Source: Leisingera aquaemixtae
Lineage (GTDB): Bacteria > Pseudomonadota > Alphaproteobacteria > Rhodobacterales > Rhodobacteraceae
Direction of reading: 5' to 3'
NCBI RefSeq assembly: GCF_001458395.1
Contig: NZ_CYSR01000026.1
Coordinates: 29,287-93,286, forward strand
DNA: 64,000 bases
The position numbers and the translations under genes were made by a program. Every line of letters starts with the position of its first letter. Within the stretch, counting starts at the first letter, position 1. Shown here in pieces: positions 25,247 through 34,765 of this stretch. The notes beneath the pieces are model-generated. The model saw only the letters and a list, made by a program, of their open reading frames with translations. It was not told the DNA's origin and did no database searches.

Positions 25247-25861
25247 TCAGGCGCGCTCCACGGCCAGCCGGGCCGCGAGGCCAGCAAAGACGGCGGCAAA
25301 GCCGCGGCTCATCCATTTCAGCACCCGCTCGCTGTTCAACAGGTATGCGCGGGCCTGGGCAGCAAACAACCCGTAGAGCACAAAGATGGCAAAGGTCATT
25401 GCCATGAAAACCAGGCCCAGAACCGACATCTCCAGTGTGGCGCTGGCGGGATTTCCGCTCAGGAACGGCGGCAGCAGGGCCAGGAAGAATACTGACAGCT
25501 TGGGGTTGAGGATGTTGATCAGTGCTCCGCGCCAGGCGATTTTCCATCCCGGCTGGCTGGTGCGGTTCGAGGACACGGCCAGCGCACCGCCGCTGCGCAG
25601 CGCCTGCCAGGCGAGATACAGGAGATAAGCCACGCCTGCGGCCTTGACGATTTGGAACAGAAGGGCGGAGCTGTGCAGCACCGCCGCCAGCCCCAGCGTG
25701 GCGGCGGCGAGGTGCGGAACAATGCCAAGGGTGCATCCAATCGCGGCCCAAATGGAGGCGCGCCAGCCTTGGCCGAGGCCCAGGGCCAGCGTGTAAATAA
25801 CCCCTGTGCCGGGTGCGAGGACCACAACAAATGCAGTGATCAGAAAGTGCAGCGTAATCAT
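25247..25861 (-). CDS. LysE/RhtB-family amino-acid exporter
   Basis: A 204-residue membrane protein with five or six hydrophobic helices and the family opening FLITAFVVVLAPGTGVIYTL. The APG motif lies near residue 18, and LNPKLSVFFLALLPPFL around residue 120 is the second conserved block. LysE/RhtB proteins export amino acids such as lysine, homoserine or threonine. No dedicated LysR/Lrp regulator is adjacent. ATG 25861 follows GAAGGAAAT-like sequence on the reverse strand only weakly. Confidence 0.88.
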   Translation of the reverse strand: MITLHFLITAFVVVLAPGTGVIYTLALGLGQGWRASIWAAIGCTLGIVPHLAAATLGLAAVLHSSALLFQIVKAAGVAYLLYLAWQALRSGGALAVSSNRTSQPGWKIAWRGALINILNPKLSVFFLALLPPFLSGNPASATLEMSVLGLVFMAMTFAIFVLYGLFAAQARAYLLNSERVLKWMSRGFAAVFAGLAARLAVERA

Positions 25862-25960
25862 GAATGCAGCTCCGAAGGAAATACCCGGGGATTAATGCGT
25901 ATCATGATTAACCCGCGGCGGGTGTGTTTTCTGTAACCTGGATTGCACCCGGGAGGGAGA

Positions 25961-26911
25961 TTATGCAGGTTGCCGCAAAACGCGAGGCACCTTGAACTCA
26001 ACGGTTTCGACGGCTGTTTCCACCACCTCGACGGTCACGTCATAACGGGCGCGGAAGGCGTCGATCACCTCGTTGACCAGCAGTTCCGGGGCAGAGGCGC
26101 CGGCGGTGATCGCAATGGAGCGGATGCCTTCCAGCGCGCGCCAGTCGATGTTTTCGGCGCGCTGCACCAGCTGGGCGTACGCACAGCCGTTCTTGGCGCC
26201 GACCTCAACCAGGCGGCGGGAGTTGGAGGAGTTGGGCGCGCCGACCACCAGCAGGGCATCCGCCTTTGGCGCCACCGATTTCACCGCCTCCTGACGGTTG
26301 GTGGTGGCATAGCAGATGTCTTCCTTGTGCGGGCCGATAATGTTCGGGAAACGCGCTTCCAGAGCCGCAACGATGCCCTTGGTGTCATCGACCGACAGGG
26401 TGGTCTGGGTAACATAGGCCAGACGGTCCGGGTCACGCACCTCAACCGTTGCCACATCCGCTGCGGTTTCGACCAGCAGCACTTCGCCCTCGGGCAACTG
26501 GCCCATGGTGCCGATGGTTTCCGGGTGGCCCTTGTGGCCGATCATGATCATCTGCAGCCCGGCCTCGGCATGGCGCTGCGCCTCGATATGCACCTTGGAG
26601 ACCAGCGGGCAGGTGGCATCGACATAGATCATCTCGCGCGCCTCAGCGGCGGCGGGCACCGATTTCGGCACCCCGTGGGCGGAGAAGATCACCGGCCGGT
26701 CGTCGGGGCATTCGTCCAGCTCCTCGACAAACACCGCGCCTTTTTCGCGCAAGGAATCGACCACGAATTTGTTGTGCACGATTTCATGGCGCACATAGAC
26801 CGGCGCCCCCCATTTGCCGATCGCCATTTCGACGATCTTGATGGCGCGGTCCACTCCGGCGCAAAAGCCGCGCGGCGCTGCGAGGTAGAGGGTCAGGGCT
26901 GGCTTGGTCAT
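25961..26911 (-). CDS. ispH: 4-hydroxy-3-methylbut-2-enyl diphosphate reductase
   Basis: A 316-residue iron-sulphur enzyme, the last step of the MEP isoprenoid pathway, making IPP and DMAPP. The three cluster cysteines are C17 ([11 protein letters not shown]), C101 ([11 protein letters not shown]) and C200 ([10 protein letters not shown]). [11 protein letters not shown] and the catalytic-Glu region [10 protein letters not shown] are also present. The length and all motifs are normal. It is divergent from the cytochrome c gene at 27054, with 142 bases between. Confidence 0.97.
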   Translation of the reverse strand: MTKPALTLYLAAPRGFCAGVDRAIKIVEMAIGKWGAPVYVRHEIVHNKFVVDSLREKGAVFVEELDECPDDRPVIFSAHGVPKSVPAAAEAREMIYVDATCPLVSKVHIEAQRHAEAGLQMIMIGHKGHPETIGTMGQLPEGEVLLVETAADVATVEVRDPDRLAYVTQTTLSVDDTKGIVAALEARFPNIIGPHKEDICYATTNRQEAVKSVAPKADALLVVGAPNSSNSRRLVEVGAKNGCAYAQLVQRAENIDWRALEGIRSIAITAGASAPELLVNEVIDAFRARYDVTVEVVETAVETVEFKVPRVLRQPA

Positions 26912-27053
26912 GGGCGTCTCCTTGGGCGCCAGAGGTAAGCGGTTCAGGCGGCGAGGTCCAGTGCCCGGGCGGCCTCACAGGTTTGTGATTGGAGGTTCCC
27001 GCGGGGGAAGGCGGCAAAAGCCCGCCTTGCACAGCAACAGGCATGGGGACAGC

Positions 27054-27515
27054 ATGAAGAAGGGGGTTGCCGTTACCGTTGCGGCCGGGTTGGCGGCGGC
27101 CGGGTATTACTGGCTGGCGGAGAGCGGCCCGCAGGCCGCCGGGATCCTGCCCTATCAGGATCCGGAGGCAGTGGCCTTGGGCGAGGCGGTTTATCTGGAC
27201 CACTGCGCCAGCTGCCACGGAGCAGACTTGCAAGGCGAGCCAAATTGGCAGGACCGGGACAGCGACGGCTATCTGCCGGCGCCGCCGCAGGACGAAAGCG
27301 GCCACACCTGGCATCACCCGGACGCGCAGCTGCTGGACATCACACGGCGCGGCGTTGCGGAGGTGGTTGGCAACGGCTACCGCAGCCGCATGGGCGGCTT
27401 TGCCGGTGTGCTGACGGAGGAGGAAATGCTGGCAGTGCTGGCCTACATCAAGAGCCGCTGGCCAGCGAAAGTGATTGCCCGCCATAACCAGATAAACAGC
27501 CAGGCAGACAATTGA
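27054..27515 (+). CDS. Membrane-anchored monohaem cytochrome c
   Basis: A 153-residue protein. An N-terminal hydrophobic segment (GVAVTVAAGLAAAGYYWL) acts as signal or anchor. It is followed by a single cytochrome c domain with haem site CASCH (51-55). A candidate axial methionine lies in RSRMGGFAGVL, followed by LAYIKSRWP, the C-terminal helix. Like other small class I c-type cytochromes it should carry electrons in the periplasm, perhaps to an oxidase. No partner enzyme is adjacent. The start is behind GGGGAC. Confidence 0.85.
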   Translation: MKKGVAVTVAAGLAAAGYYWLAESGPQAAGILPYQDPEAVALGEAVYLDHCASCHGADLQGEPNWQDRDSDGYLPAPPQDESGHTWHHPDAQLLDITRRGVAEVVGNGYRSRMGGFAGVLTEEEMLAVLAYIKSRWPAKVIARHNQINSQADN

Positions 27516-27521
27516 TCAGGT

Positions 27522-27559
27522 CCGGAGAAGGCGCCGCCCCATCAGGCGCCTCGCTCCGG
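27522..27559. terminator. Two-tier hairpin between convergent cytochrome c and NYN genes
   Basis: Outer arms CCGGAG (27522-27527)/CTCCGG (27554-27559) enclose inner arms AGGCGCC (27529-27535)/GGCGCCT (27545-27551). It starts seven bases after one stop and ends 21 bases before the other, so it could block transcription from both sides. It lacks a T-run. Confidence 0.5.
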
Positions 27560-27580
27560 GTATAAGGCGGCTGCTTGCGC

Positions 27581-28153
27581 TCAACCGTGCGCGACCGTTG
27601 CCGAACGCTGGTCGCTCTGCTCGCGCGGCGGGCGGCCGATCACGTCGCGCAGCTCTTCCAGCTCGATGAAATTATCGGCCTGGCGGCGCAGGTCGTCAGA
27701 GATCATCGGCGGCTGGCTGCGGATGGTAGACACCACCGAAACCCGCACGCCCTGGCGCTGGAGGCTGGCAATCAGCGGGCGGAAGTCCCCATCGCCCGAG
27801 AACAGCACGATATGGTCCACCCGCGGTGCCAGTTCCATGGCATCGACGGTCAGTTCGATATCCATGTTGCCTTTGACTTTGCGGCGGCCCAGGCTGTCGG
27901 TGTATTCCTTGGCCGGTTTGGTGACCATGGTGAAGCCGTTGTAATGCAGCCAGTCCACCAGCGGCCTGATCGGCGAATACTCGTCATTTTCCAGGAGAGC
28001 GGTGTAATAAAAGGCGCGCAGCAGCTTACCGCGGCGCATGAATTCCTGCCGCAGAAGCTTGTAGTCGATGTCAAACCCGAGCGCCTTGGCCGCGGCGTAC
28101 AGATTCGACCCGTCTATGAACAGCGCAAGCCGTTCGTCTTTGTAAAACATCAA
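27581..28153 (-). CDS. NYN-domain (LabA/DUF88) putative ribonuclease
   Basis: A 190-residue protein of the LabA-like PIN/NYN group. Acidic active-site candidates are in LALFIDGSNLYAAAK (Asp-Asn), DIELTVDAMEL and LFSGDGDFRPLI (Asp-x-Asp). Such proteins are metal-dependent RNases or RNA-binding factors in the cytoplasm. The C-terminal tail (EELRDVIGRPPREQSD) is charged and likely flexible. It is divergent from folK and convergent with the cytochrome gene. The RNA target is unknown. Confidence 0.88.
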   Translation of the reverse strand: MMFYKDERLALFIDGSNLYAAAKALGFDIDYKLLRQEFMRRGKLLRAFYYTALLENDEYSPIRPLVDWLHYNGFTMVTKPAKEYTDSLGRRKVKGNMDIELTVDAMELAPRVDHIVLFSGDGDFRPLIASLQRQGVRVSVVSTIRSQPPMISDDLRRQADNFIELEELRDVIGRPPREQSDQRSATVAHG

Positions 28154-28287
28154 ATGTTCCTTCCGGTATATCCGCCTCAGCCTTGAGTTCCGTGAGTGTG
28201 AGCTTGAAAACGGCGAAACGGGTGGACTTAATGTAAGTTATTTGTCATCTGCCGCAAGTATACTGCCATTCTGAAATAGGGTCAAAA

Positions 28288-28857
28288 ATGGCCGGAAACC
28301 GGAAACTGTCGTTGATCGCACTTGGCGGTAACCTGCCCGCTGACGCTAGTGCGCCGGAAGTCACCTTGTCAAAGGCCATCGCCGCTTTGCAGGCAGAGGA
28401 TATCAGGCTGCGCAGTGTCTCGCGGTTCTTTCGCACGCCCTGCTTTCCGGCCGGTGCCGGCCCGGATTACGTAAACGCCGCTGTGGCGGTGGAAACCTCC
28501 CTGTCCGCTGATGCCCTGCTGGCGCGTCTGCACGAAATCGAGGCGCAGTTTGCCCGGGTGCGGGAGCAGCGCTGGGGAATGCGCACGCTGGATCTGGATC
28601 TGCTCGACCACGGCGGCGCGGTGCTGCCGGATGCAGCAGGATACCGCCGCTGGCAGGGGCTGCCGCTGGAACGCCAGATGCAGGAGGCGCCGGGGCAGAT
28701 CATCCTGCCGCATCCGCGCATCCAGGACCGCGTCTTTGTGCTGGTGCCGCTGCAAGACATCGCGCCGCGCTGGCGCCACCCGGTCTTGCAGAAAACCGCG
28801 GCCGAAATGCTGGCGGAACTGCCGCCGGAAGAGGTGGCCGAAGTGTGCCCTCTGTAG
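28288..28857 (+). CDS. folK: 2-amino-4-hydroxy-6-hydroxymethyldihydropteridine diphosphokinase
   Basis: A 189-residue enzyme of folate synthesis that pyrophosphorylates the pterin alcohol. The pattern LIALGGNLP near the start, SRFFRTPCFPAGAGPDYVNA, the metal motif RTLDLDLLDHG and ILPHPRIQDRVFVLVPL are diagnostic of HPPK. An insertion between the metal motif and LPHPR (VLPDAAGYRRWQGLPLERQM) is longer than in E. coli but seen in relatives. It precedes rpoZ by 94 bases. Confidence 0.94.
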   Translation: MAGNRKLSLIALGGNLPADASAPEVTLSKAIAALQAEDIRLRSVSRFFRTPCFPAGAGPDYVNAAVAVETSLSADALLARLHEIEAQFARVREQRWGMRTLDLDLLDHGGAVLPDAAGYRRWQGLPLERQMQEAPGQIILPHPRIQDRVFVLVPLQDIAPRWRHPVLQKTAAEMLAELPPEEVAEVCPL

Positions 28858-28883
28858 CGCGCGCGATGCGGTGTTTTCCGCCC

Positions 28884-28912
28884 TTGTCAAGAGAAAGATT
28901 TGGGCGTAGAAG
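28884..28912 (+). promoter_or_regulatory. Predicted promoter of rpoZ-rel
   Basis: TTGTCA (28884-28889) and TAGAAG (28907-28912) are separated by exactly 17 bases, a good housekeeping promoter layout. Transcription would begin about 30 bases before the rpoZ ATG. Confidence 0.5.
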
Positions 28913-28951
28913 TCTGCCTTCTGGACCAGGAATTGAATTGGAGAGTCGCTG

Positions 28952-29305
28952 ATGGCCCGCGTGACGGTTGAAGATTGCGTCGATAAAGTGCCCAACCGCT
29001 TTGAGCTGGTGATGCTGGCTGCGCACCGTGCCCGCGAAATCTCGGCTGGTGCCCCGATCACTGTCGAACGTGACAACGACAAGAACCCGGTTGTGTCCCT
29101 GCGCGAGATCGCCGAAGAGACCCAGAGCGCGGACGAGCTGCGCGAGCGTCTGATCGAGAGCAACCAGACCCAGATCGAGGTTGACGAGCCGGAAGAGGAT
29201 TCCATGGCTCTGCTGATGGGCGCGGACCACGACAAGCCCGCTGAAGACGACATGTCGGAAGAGAAACTGCTGCGCGCGCTGATGGAGGCCCAGGGCCAGG
29301 GCTGA
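28952..29305 (+). CDS. rpoZ: RNA polymerase omega subunit
   Basis: A 117-residue subunit that helps assemble RNA polymerase and, in other bacteria, forms part of a ppGpp site. [20 protein letters not shown] and the block [13 protein letters not shown] are the omega signature. The C-terminal half is acidic, as in other alphaproteobacteria. It is followed 38 bases later by the (p)ppGpp enzyme, the usual rpoZ-spoT order, which couples the alarmone enzyme with its target. Confidence 0.96.
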   Translation: MARVTVEDCVDKVPNRFELVMLAAHRAREISAGAPITVERDNDKNPVVSLREIAEETQSADELRERLIESNQTQIEVDEPEEDSMALLMGADHDKPAEDDMSEEKLLRALMEAQGQG

Positions 29306-29343
29306 GGCGCGCGTTCCGAGAATTTTGAGGCTGCGGACCGGAC

Positions 29344-31479
29344 ATGATATCCCCTGACGACCTGATTGCTCTGGTCCGCAACTACAACCCCAAGACCAAT
29401 GCAGCACGGATCGCAGAGGCTTATGCCTTTGGCGAGAAGATGCATGAGGGGCAGTTCCGCCATTCGGGCGAGCCCTATTTCACGCATCCTGTCGCGGTGG
29501 CCGCAATCCTGACTGAACAGCGGCTGGATGATGCAACCATCATCACCGCGCTGCTGCATGACACCATCGAAGACACCAAGGCGAACTACGAAGAAGTCGC
29601 CCGCCGCTTTGGCGGCGAGGTGGCGATGCTGGTTGATGGCGTCACCAAGCTGACCAACCTGCAGCTTAGCAGCCGCGAAACCAAGCAGGCGGAAAACTTC
29701 CGCAAGCTGTTCATGGCGATGTCCAAGGATCTGCGGGTGATCCTGGTGAAGCTTGCCGACCGTCTGCACAACATGCGCACCATCAAGGCGATGCGCCCCG
29801 AGAAGCAGGCCCAGAAGGCGCGCGAGACCATGGATATCTATGCGCCGCTGGCGGGCCGCATGGGCATGCAGTGGATGCGCGAGGAGCTGGAGGATCTGGC
29901 CTTCCGCGTGCTGAACCCGGAAGGGCGGCAGTCGATCATCCGCCGCTTTGTGACCCTGCAGCGCGAAACCGGCGACGTGATCCACCGGATCACCGGCGAC
30001 ATGCGGCTGGAACTGGAGAAGGCCGGGATCGAGGCGGAGGTGTTTGGCCGCGCCAAGAAACCCTATTCGATCTGGCGCAAGATGCAGGCCAAGGATCAGG
30101 GTTTCTCGCGGCTGTCGGACATCTACGGTTTCCGGGTGATCACCGGATCCGAAGAAGACGCCTACCGCGCGCTGGGCGCCATTCACCAGCGCTGGCGGGC
30201 CGTGCCGGGCCGCTTCAAGGACTATATCAGCCAGCCGAAATCCAACGGCTACCGTTCAATCCACACCACGGTGTCGGGCCGCGACGGCAAGCGGGTTGAG
30301 GTGCAGATCCGCACCCGCCAGATGCACGATGTGGCGGAAACCGGCGTTGCGGCGCATTGGTCCTACCGCGACGGGGTGCGCTCGGAAAACCCCTTTGCCG
30401 TCGATCCGGCCAAGTGGATTGCCTCGCTGACCGAACAGTTTGACGCCGAGGACGATCACGACGAATTCCTCGAAGCCGTCAAGCTTGAGATGTACTCGGA
30501 TCAGGTGTTCTGCTTCACCCCCAAGGGCGACGTGATCAAGCTGCCCAAGGGCGCGACGCCGATCGACTTTGCCTATGCCATTCACACCCGCATCGGCCAT
30601 GCCTGCGTCGGGGCCAAGGTGGACGGGATCCGGGTGCCGCTGTGGACCCGGCTGCGCAACGGCCAATCGGTGGATGTGATCACCGCCGAGGGCCAGACCC
30701 CGCAGGTCAGTTGGCTGGAGATCGCCACCACCGGCAAGGCCCGCACATCCATCCGCCGCGCCCTGCGCGAAGCTGACCGGGCGCGGTTTGTGAAGCTGGG
30801 GCATGAACTTGCGCGTTCGGCGTTTGAGCATGTTGGCAAGAAGGCGACGGACAAGGCGCTGGAAACCGCGGCCCGCGCGCTGCGCGCCAGCGGCGTAAAC
30901 GAGCTGCTGGCACGGCTGGGCGCGGCCGAGATCACCGCGCATGATGTGGTGCAGTCGGTCTATCCTGAACTGACCACCTCCGGCGATGGCGACGAAATCT
31001 CACCCCGCCGGGCGGTGATCGGGCTGGAGCCGGGGCAGAGCTTTGAGCGTGCGCCCTGCTGCCAGCCGCTGCCAGGCGAGCGCATCATCGGCATCACCTA
31101 CCGCGGCCGCGGCGTGGTGGTGCATGCTGCCGATTGCGACAAGCTGGGCGAATTCGAGGACCAGCCGGAGCGCTGGATGGACGTGCATTGGCACAGCGGC
31201 ACCCATCCGGCAGCTTATGGCACCACGCTGGAACTGACCATCGGCAATGATGCCGGGGTGCTGGGGCGCATTTGCACATTGATCGGCGAGAAAAAGGCCA
31301 ATATCTCGGACCTTGAATTTGTTGACAGGAAACCAGACTTTTACCGGCTTATGATCAATGTGGAGCTGCGGGATGTGGAGCAGTTGCACTCGCTGATGCT
31401 GACGCTTGAGGCGGAAAGCGATGTTGCCGCGGTGGCGCGGTTCCGGAACAAGCCGGAAGAACGCCATTTTCCGGGGTAA
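29344..31479 (+). CDS. Bifunctional (p)ppGpp synthetase/hydrolase (Rel/SpoT)
   Basis: A 711-residue alarmone enzyme. The HD hydrolase domain (about 30-180) is intact, with YFTHPVAVA and LLHDTIEDT. The synthetase domain (about 225-345) has DIYGFRVIT and the G-loop area PKSNGYRSIHTT. TGS (about 385-445, FCFTPKGDVIKLPKGATP) and a C-terminal ACT domain (about 630-705) follow. Both activities should work, as is usual for the single long Rel of alphaproteobacteria. It is co-transcribed with rpoZ. Confidence 0.96.
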   Translation: MISPDDLIALVRNYNPKTNAARIAEAYAFGEKMHEGQFRHSGEPYFTHPVAVAAILTEQRLDDATIITALLHDTIEDTKANYEEVARRFGGEVAMLVDGVTKLTNLQLSSRETKQAENFRKLFMAMSKDLRVILVKLADRLHNMRTIKAMRPEKQAQKARETMDIYAPLAGRMGMQWMREELEDLAFRVLNPEGRQSIIRRFVTLQRETGDVIHRITGDMRLELEKAGIEAEVFGRAKKPYSIWRKMQAKDQGFSRLSDIYGFRVITGSEEDAYRALGAIHQRWRAVPGRFKDYISQPKSNGYRSIHTTVSGRDGKRVEVQIRTRQMHDVAETGVAAHWSYRDGVRSENPFAVDPAKWIASLTEQFDAEDDHDEFLEAVKLEMYSDQVFCFTPKGDVIKLPKGATPIDFAYAIHTRIGHACVGAKVDGIRVPLWTRLRNGQSVDVITAEGQTPQVSWLEIATTGKARTSIRRALREADRARFVKLGHELARSAFEHVGKKATDKALETAARALRASGVNELLARLGAAEITAHDVVQSVYPELTTSGDGDEISPRRAVIGLEPGQSFERAPCCQPLPGERIIGITYRGRGVVVHAADCDKLGEFEDQPERWMDVHWHSGTHPAAYGTTLELTIGNDAGVLGRICTLIGEKKANISDLEFVDRKPDFYRLMINVELRDVEQLHSLMLTLEAESDVAAVARFRNKPEERHFPG

Positions 31480-31521
31480 GCCGCTGAAACTCTGAGCCGG
31501 AACTGGGAAGGACGGACAGCT

Positions 31522-32163
31522 TTGGTATTCAGGCGCCGGGACAGACGTTCGCCCCTCCGGGCGCTTGCGGACTTCGTCTGGCCGCGCGGCGGCTGGGGCC
31601 GGGCCTTCCTGTACGTGAAACACCGGGTGCGGCGGCTGCCCGATTCGCCCGAGCGCATCGCCCGCGGGATCTGGGCCGGGGTATTCACCACCTTCACGCC
31701 TTTTTACGGCATGCATTTCCTGGTGGCGGCGATCATCGCGCGGCTGATGAACGGCAATATCCTGGCCTCGCTCAGTGCCACCTTCTTTGGCAACCCGCTG
31801 ACCTACGTGCCGATCGGGGTCGCCAGCCTGCAAACCGGTCATTGGCTCTTGGGCACCGAGTTCGACGAGGAAGTCGACAAGTCGCTGGCGGGCAAATTCC
31901 TGGCCGCGGGCGCCGACCTGAAGGACAACCTGTTTGCGCTGTTCATGGACAAGCCGGCCGACTGGCAGGGGCTGCACCTGTTCTATAATGAGGTATTTTA
32001 TCCCTACATGATCGGCGGCATCATCCCGGGCATCATCAGCGCCACGGTCTGCTATATGCTCAGCCTGCCGGTGATCCGCGTTTATCAGCAGCGCCGCCGG
32101 GCCAAGATCAAGGCCAAGTTCGAGGCGATCAAGCAGCGTGCCGAGGTCAGCACCGGCTCCTGA
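31522..32163 (+). CDS. DUF2062 membrane protein
   Basis: A 213-residue protein with the DUF2062 core: IARGIWAGVFTTFTPFYGMHF and FFGNPLTYVPIGVASL, and two or three hydrophobic helices. The start is a TTG at 31522 (VFRRRDRRSP follows) behind AAGGACGG. The DUF2062 function is unknown. It follows rel after 42 bases and seems to be in the rpoZ-rel transcript. The C-terminus is very basic (RRRAKIKAKFEAIKQR) and probably cytoplasmic. Confidence 0.85.
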   Translation: MVFRRRDRRSPLRALADFVWPRGGWGRAFLYVKHRVRRLPDSPERIARGIWAGVFTTFTPFYGMHFLVAAIIARLMNGNILASLSATFFGNPLTYVPIGVASLQTGHWLLGTEFDEEVDKSLAGKFLAAGADLKDNLFALFMDKPADWQGLHLFYNEVFYPYMIGGIIPGIISATVCYMLSLPVIRVYQQRRRAKIKAKFEAIKQRAEVSTGS

Positions 32164-32268
32164 GCCGCGCGCCGGATTGTACCATTATCGCTTGCAGGCT
32201 TGCTCTTGCCCGCCGTCTGTCTAGTCTTTGGCTCAAGGCTTTGACTTCAGACGGATGAGAGACCTCTC

Positions 32269-33015
32269 ATGACACAGAACCAACTGCGCCTGGGCGTGAA
32301 CATCGACCATGTCGCCACCGTGCGCAATGCCCGCGGCGGCGCTTATCCGGACCCGGTCCGCGCTGCAAAACTGGCGGAGGAGGCAGGCGCCGACGGCATC
32401 ACCGCCCACCTGCGCGAAGACCGCCGCCATATCACCGACGCTGACATTGACGGGCTGATGGAGGCGCTGAGCGTGCCGCTGAACTTCGAGATGGCAGCGA
32501 CGGAGGAAATGCAGAAGATCGCCCTGCGCCACAAGCCGCACGCGGTCTGCATCGTGCCGGAAAAGCGCGAGGAGCGCACCACCGAGGGCGGGCTGGAAGT
32601 GGCGCGCGAGGAAAACCGCCTGGCGCATTACATCGCGCCGCTGCGCGCGGCGGGCTGCCGGGTGTCGATCTTCATTGCTGCCGACCGCAAGCAGATCGAG
32701 GCTGCGCACCGGATCGGGGCCGAGGTGATCGAGCTGCACACCGGCGCCTATTGCGACTTCCACGCCGAGGGCAAGGTCGCGGAGCGCGACCGCGAGTTGG
32801 AGGCCCTGCGGGAGATGTCTGCCTATGCCCATTCGCTTGGGCTGGAGGTGCATGCGGGCCATGGCCTCACCTATGAGACCGTGCAGCCGGTTGCGGCCTT
32901 TCCGGAGGTGAAGGAACTGAACATCGGCCACTTCCTGATCGGCGAAGCGATCTTTCGCGGGCTGACCCCGGCGGTGCAGGAGATGCGCCGCCTGATGGAT
33001 GAAGCGCGGGGGTGA
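32269..33015 (+). CDS. pdxJ: Pyridoxine 5'-phosphate synthase
   Basis: A 248-residue TIM-barrel enzyme condensing 1-deoxyxylulose 5-phosphate with aminoacetone phosphate to give PNP. Signature blocks are LGVNIDHVATVRNARGG, GITAHLREDRRHI, CIVPEKREERTTEGG, IELHTGAY and NIGHFLIGEAIFRGL. It heads the row pdxJ-membrane protein-acpS, which resembles the classical pdxJ-acpS neighbourhood. Confidence 0.97.
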   Translation: MTQNQLRLGVNIDHVATVRNARGGAYPDPVRAAKLAEEAGADGITAHLREDRRHITDADIDGLMEALSVPLNFEMAATEEMQKIALRHKPHAVCIVPEKREERTTEGGLEVAREENRLAHYIAPLRAAGCRVSIFIAADRKQIEAAHRIGAEVIELHTGAYCDFHAEGKVAERDRELEALREMSAYAHSLGLEVHAGHGLTYETVQPVAAFPEVKELNIGHFLIGEAIFRGLTPAVQEMRRLMDEARG

Positions 33016-33022
33016 CGGGGCG

Positions 33023-33442
33023 ATGCACGTCAATCTGATCCGCTACGGGCTCTTGTGGATGGCGGCCTCTGCCGGGATGCTGATGCTGGGTCTGCTGCTG
33101 GCGCAGTTTGGGGCCGGGATGCCGGCCGGGCTGGCAACCGTGCTGCCGCCGATGTTTGCCGCCGTGCTGGAAGGGATGCGCATTGCGCAGGCCACCCGGG
33201 CACCTCTGGCGGGCAGGGCGGCCTGGGTCAACGCGGCAGCAATGACCGGGGTTGTGGCGGTGCTGACGGCCGTGCAGCTGCCGCTTTACTGGAACAATCC
33301 GGTGGTGGCCGAGGCGCGGCAAACGATTCCGGCCCTGTTCCTGGCAGGTGTATGTGTGCTGCTGCTGGCGGTCATCCTGATGGTCAACCGGCTGTTTCTG
33401 GGCCATGGCATCAAGCTGGGTTTGAAACGGCTGGAAGAATGA
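33023..33442 (+). CDS. Small integral membrane protein (ABZJ_00895-like)
   Basis: A 139-residue protein with four hydrophobic helices: [49 protein letters not shown] and [20 protein letters not shown] positively charged end (KLGLKRLEE) follows. The pattern matches the small four-helix ABZJ_00895 family of unknown role. It begins seven bases after pdxJ and its stop overlaps the acpS start (ATGA), so it is locked into this operon. Confidence 0.75.
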   Translation: MHVNLIRYGLLWMAASAGMLMLGLLLAQFGAGMPAGLATVLPPMFAAVLEGMRIAQATRAPLAGRAAWVNAAAMTGVVAVLTAVQLPLYWNNPVVAEARQTIPALFLAGVCVLLLAVILMVNRLFLGHGIKLGLKRLEE

Positions 33443-33870
33443 TCCTGGGCGTCGGAACCGATCTTGCCAATATCGAGCGGATCCAGCGGACGCTGGACCG
33501 GTTCGGCGACCGGTTCCGGAACCGGGTTTTCACCGAGACGGAGCAGAAAAAGGCCGAGCGCCGCCGTGATGTGGCGGGCACCTACGCCAAGCGCTGGGCC
33601 GCCAAGGAGGCCTGCTCGAAGGCGCTGGGCACTGGTCTGCGCATGGGCATCGCCTGGAAGGATATGGCGGTCTCCAACCTGCGCACCGGCCAGCCGGTGA
33701 TGCATGTGACCGGCTGGGCGGCCGACCGTCTGCGCGAGATGACCCCGCCCGGCCATGAGGCGGTGATCCACGTGACATTGACCGACGACCACCCCTGGGC
33801 GCAGGCCTTCGTGGTGATCGAGGCGCGCCCGTCCGCCAGCGACCCGGCGGAATCACCTTCGGGAACTTGA
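33439..33870 (+). CDS. acpS: Holo-[acyl-carrier-protein] synthase
   Basis: A 143-residue phosphopantetheinyl transferase that activates ACP from CoA. The metal-binding Asp is in [20 protein letters not shown] and [16 protein letters not shown] supply the CoA-binding Glu and Lys. ATG 33439 overlaps the previous stop by four bases. The length is slightly greater than the usual 120-130 because of a proline/serine-rich tail. The signal peptidase gene follows after 58 bases. Confidence 0.95.
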   Translation: MILGVGTDLANIERIQRTLDRFGDRFRNRVFTETEQKKAERRRDVAGTYAKRWAAKEACSKALGTGLRMGIAWKDMAVSNLRTGQPVMHVTGWAADRLREMTPPGHEAVIHVTLTDDHPWAQAFVVIEARPSASDPAESPSGT

Positions 33871-33928
33871 CTTGGCCCCCGCAGGCCCGCATGTAGCCCC
33901 GGACCCTGTTTCCAAACCGGAGAGCCTG

Positions 33929-34765
33929 ATGACGGCCAAAGCAAAGACCGGCAGTTCGATCCTTGAGACGATCAAGACCATCGTCTACGCGCTGCTGATC
34001 GCCGGTGTCTTCCGCACCCTGTTCTTCCAGCCTTTCTGGATTCCGTCCGGATCAATGAAGGAAACCCTGCTGATCGGGGATTTCCTGTTCGTGAACAAGA
34101 TGGCCTACGGTTATTCCTATGCCTCTTGCCCCAGCGTGCGCATTGGCGCGGTCGGGCTGAACATTGACGCCAAGGACATCTGCGGCTTTCTGGACGGCGA
34201 CAACACCCGCCTGATGGGCGGCCAGCCGGAGCGCGGCGATGTGGTGGTGTTCCGCCATCCGGTCAACGGCAACGACTTTATCAAGCGGCTGGTCGGCCTG
34301 CCGGGCGACAAGATCCAGATGAAGAACGGCGTGCTGTTCATCAACGGCGCCCCGGTCAAGCTGGAAGACGCTGGCCAGTTCGAGGAAGTGATGGAACGCC
34401 AGGGGCCGCAGGGCTCCTTCCCGCGCTGCGAAAACGCGCCGGTGGGCCAGGGGGCCATCTGCAAGAAGTCGCGCAAGCTGGAAACCCTGCCGGGCGGCAA
34501 TGAGCATATCGTGCTCAACATCACCAACCAGGGCATGGACCACACCGGTGTGTACCAGGTTCCGGAAGGCCACTATTTCTTCATGGGCGACAACCGGGAC
34601 AACTCCTCCGACAGCCGCCTGCCGCAGTCTGCGGGCGGGGTTGGCTTTGTGCCTTTTGAAAACCTGATCGGCCGTGCCGACCGGATCATGTTCTCCTCTG
34701 CCGGGCGGTCCATGCTGTATTTCTGGACCTGGCGGAGCGACCGTTTCTTCAAGGGGATCGAGTGA
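33929..34765 (+). CDS. lepB: Signal peptidase I
   Basis: A 278-residue type I signal peptidase with one N-terminal membrane helix ([17 protein letters not shown]). The catalytic dyad is S42 ([11 protein letters not shown]) and K119 ([16 protein letters not shown]). The later box [12 protein letters not shown] completes the family motifs. It removes signal peptides at the periplasmic face. It has a cysteine-containing insertion ([23 protein letters not shown]...AICKK) typical of alphaproteobacterial forms. The stop overlaps rnc by four bases. Confidence 0.97.
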   Translation: MTAKAKTGSSILETIKTIVYALLIAGVFRTLFFQPFWIPSGSMKETLLIGDFLFVNKMAYGYSYASCPSVRIGAVGLNIDAKDICGFLDGDNTRLMGGQPERGDVVVFRHPVNGNDFIKRLVGLPGDKIQMKNGVLFINGAPVKLEDAGQFEEVMERQGPQGSFPRCENAPVGQGAICKKSRKLETLPGGNEHIVLNITNQGMDHTGVYQVPEGHYFFMGDNRDNSSDSRLPQSAGGVGFVPFENLIGRADRIMFSSAGRSMLYFWTWRSDRFFKGIE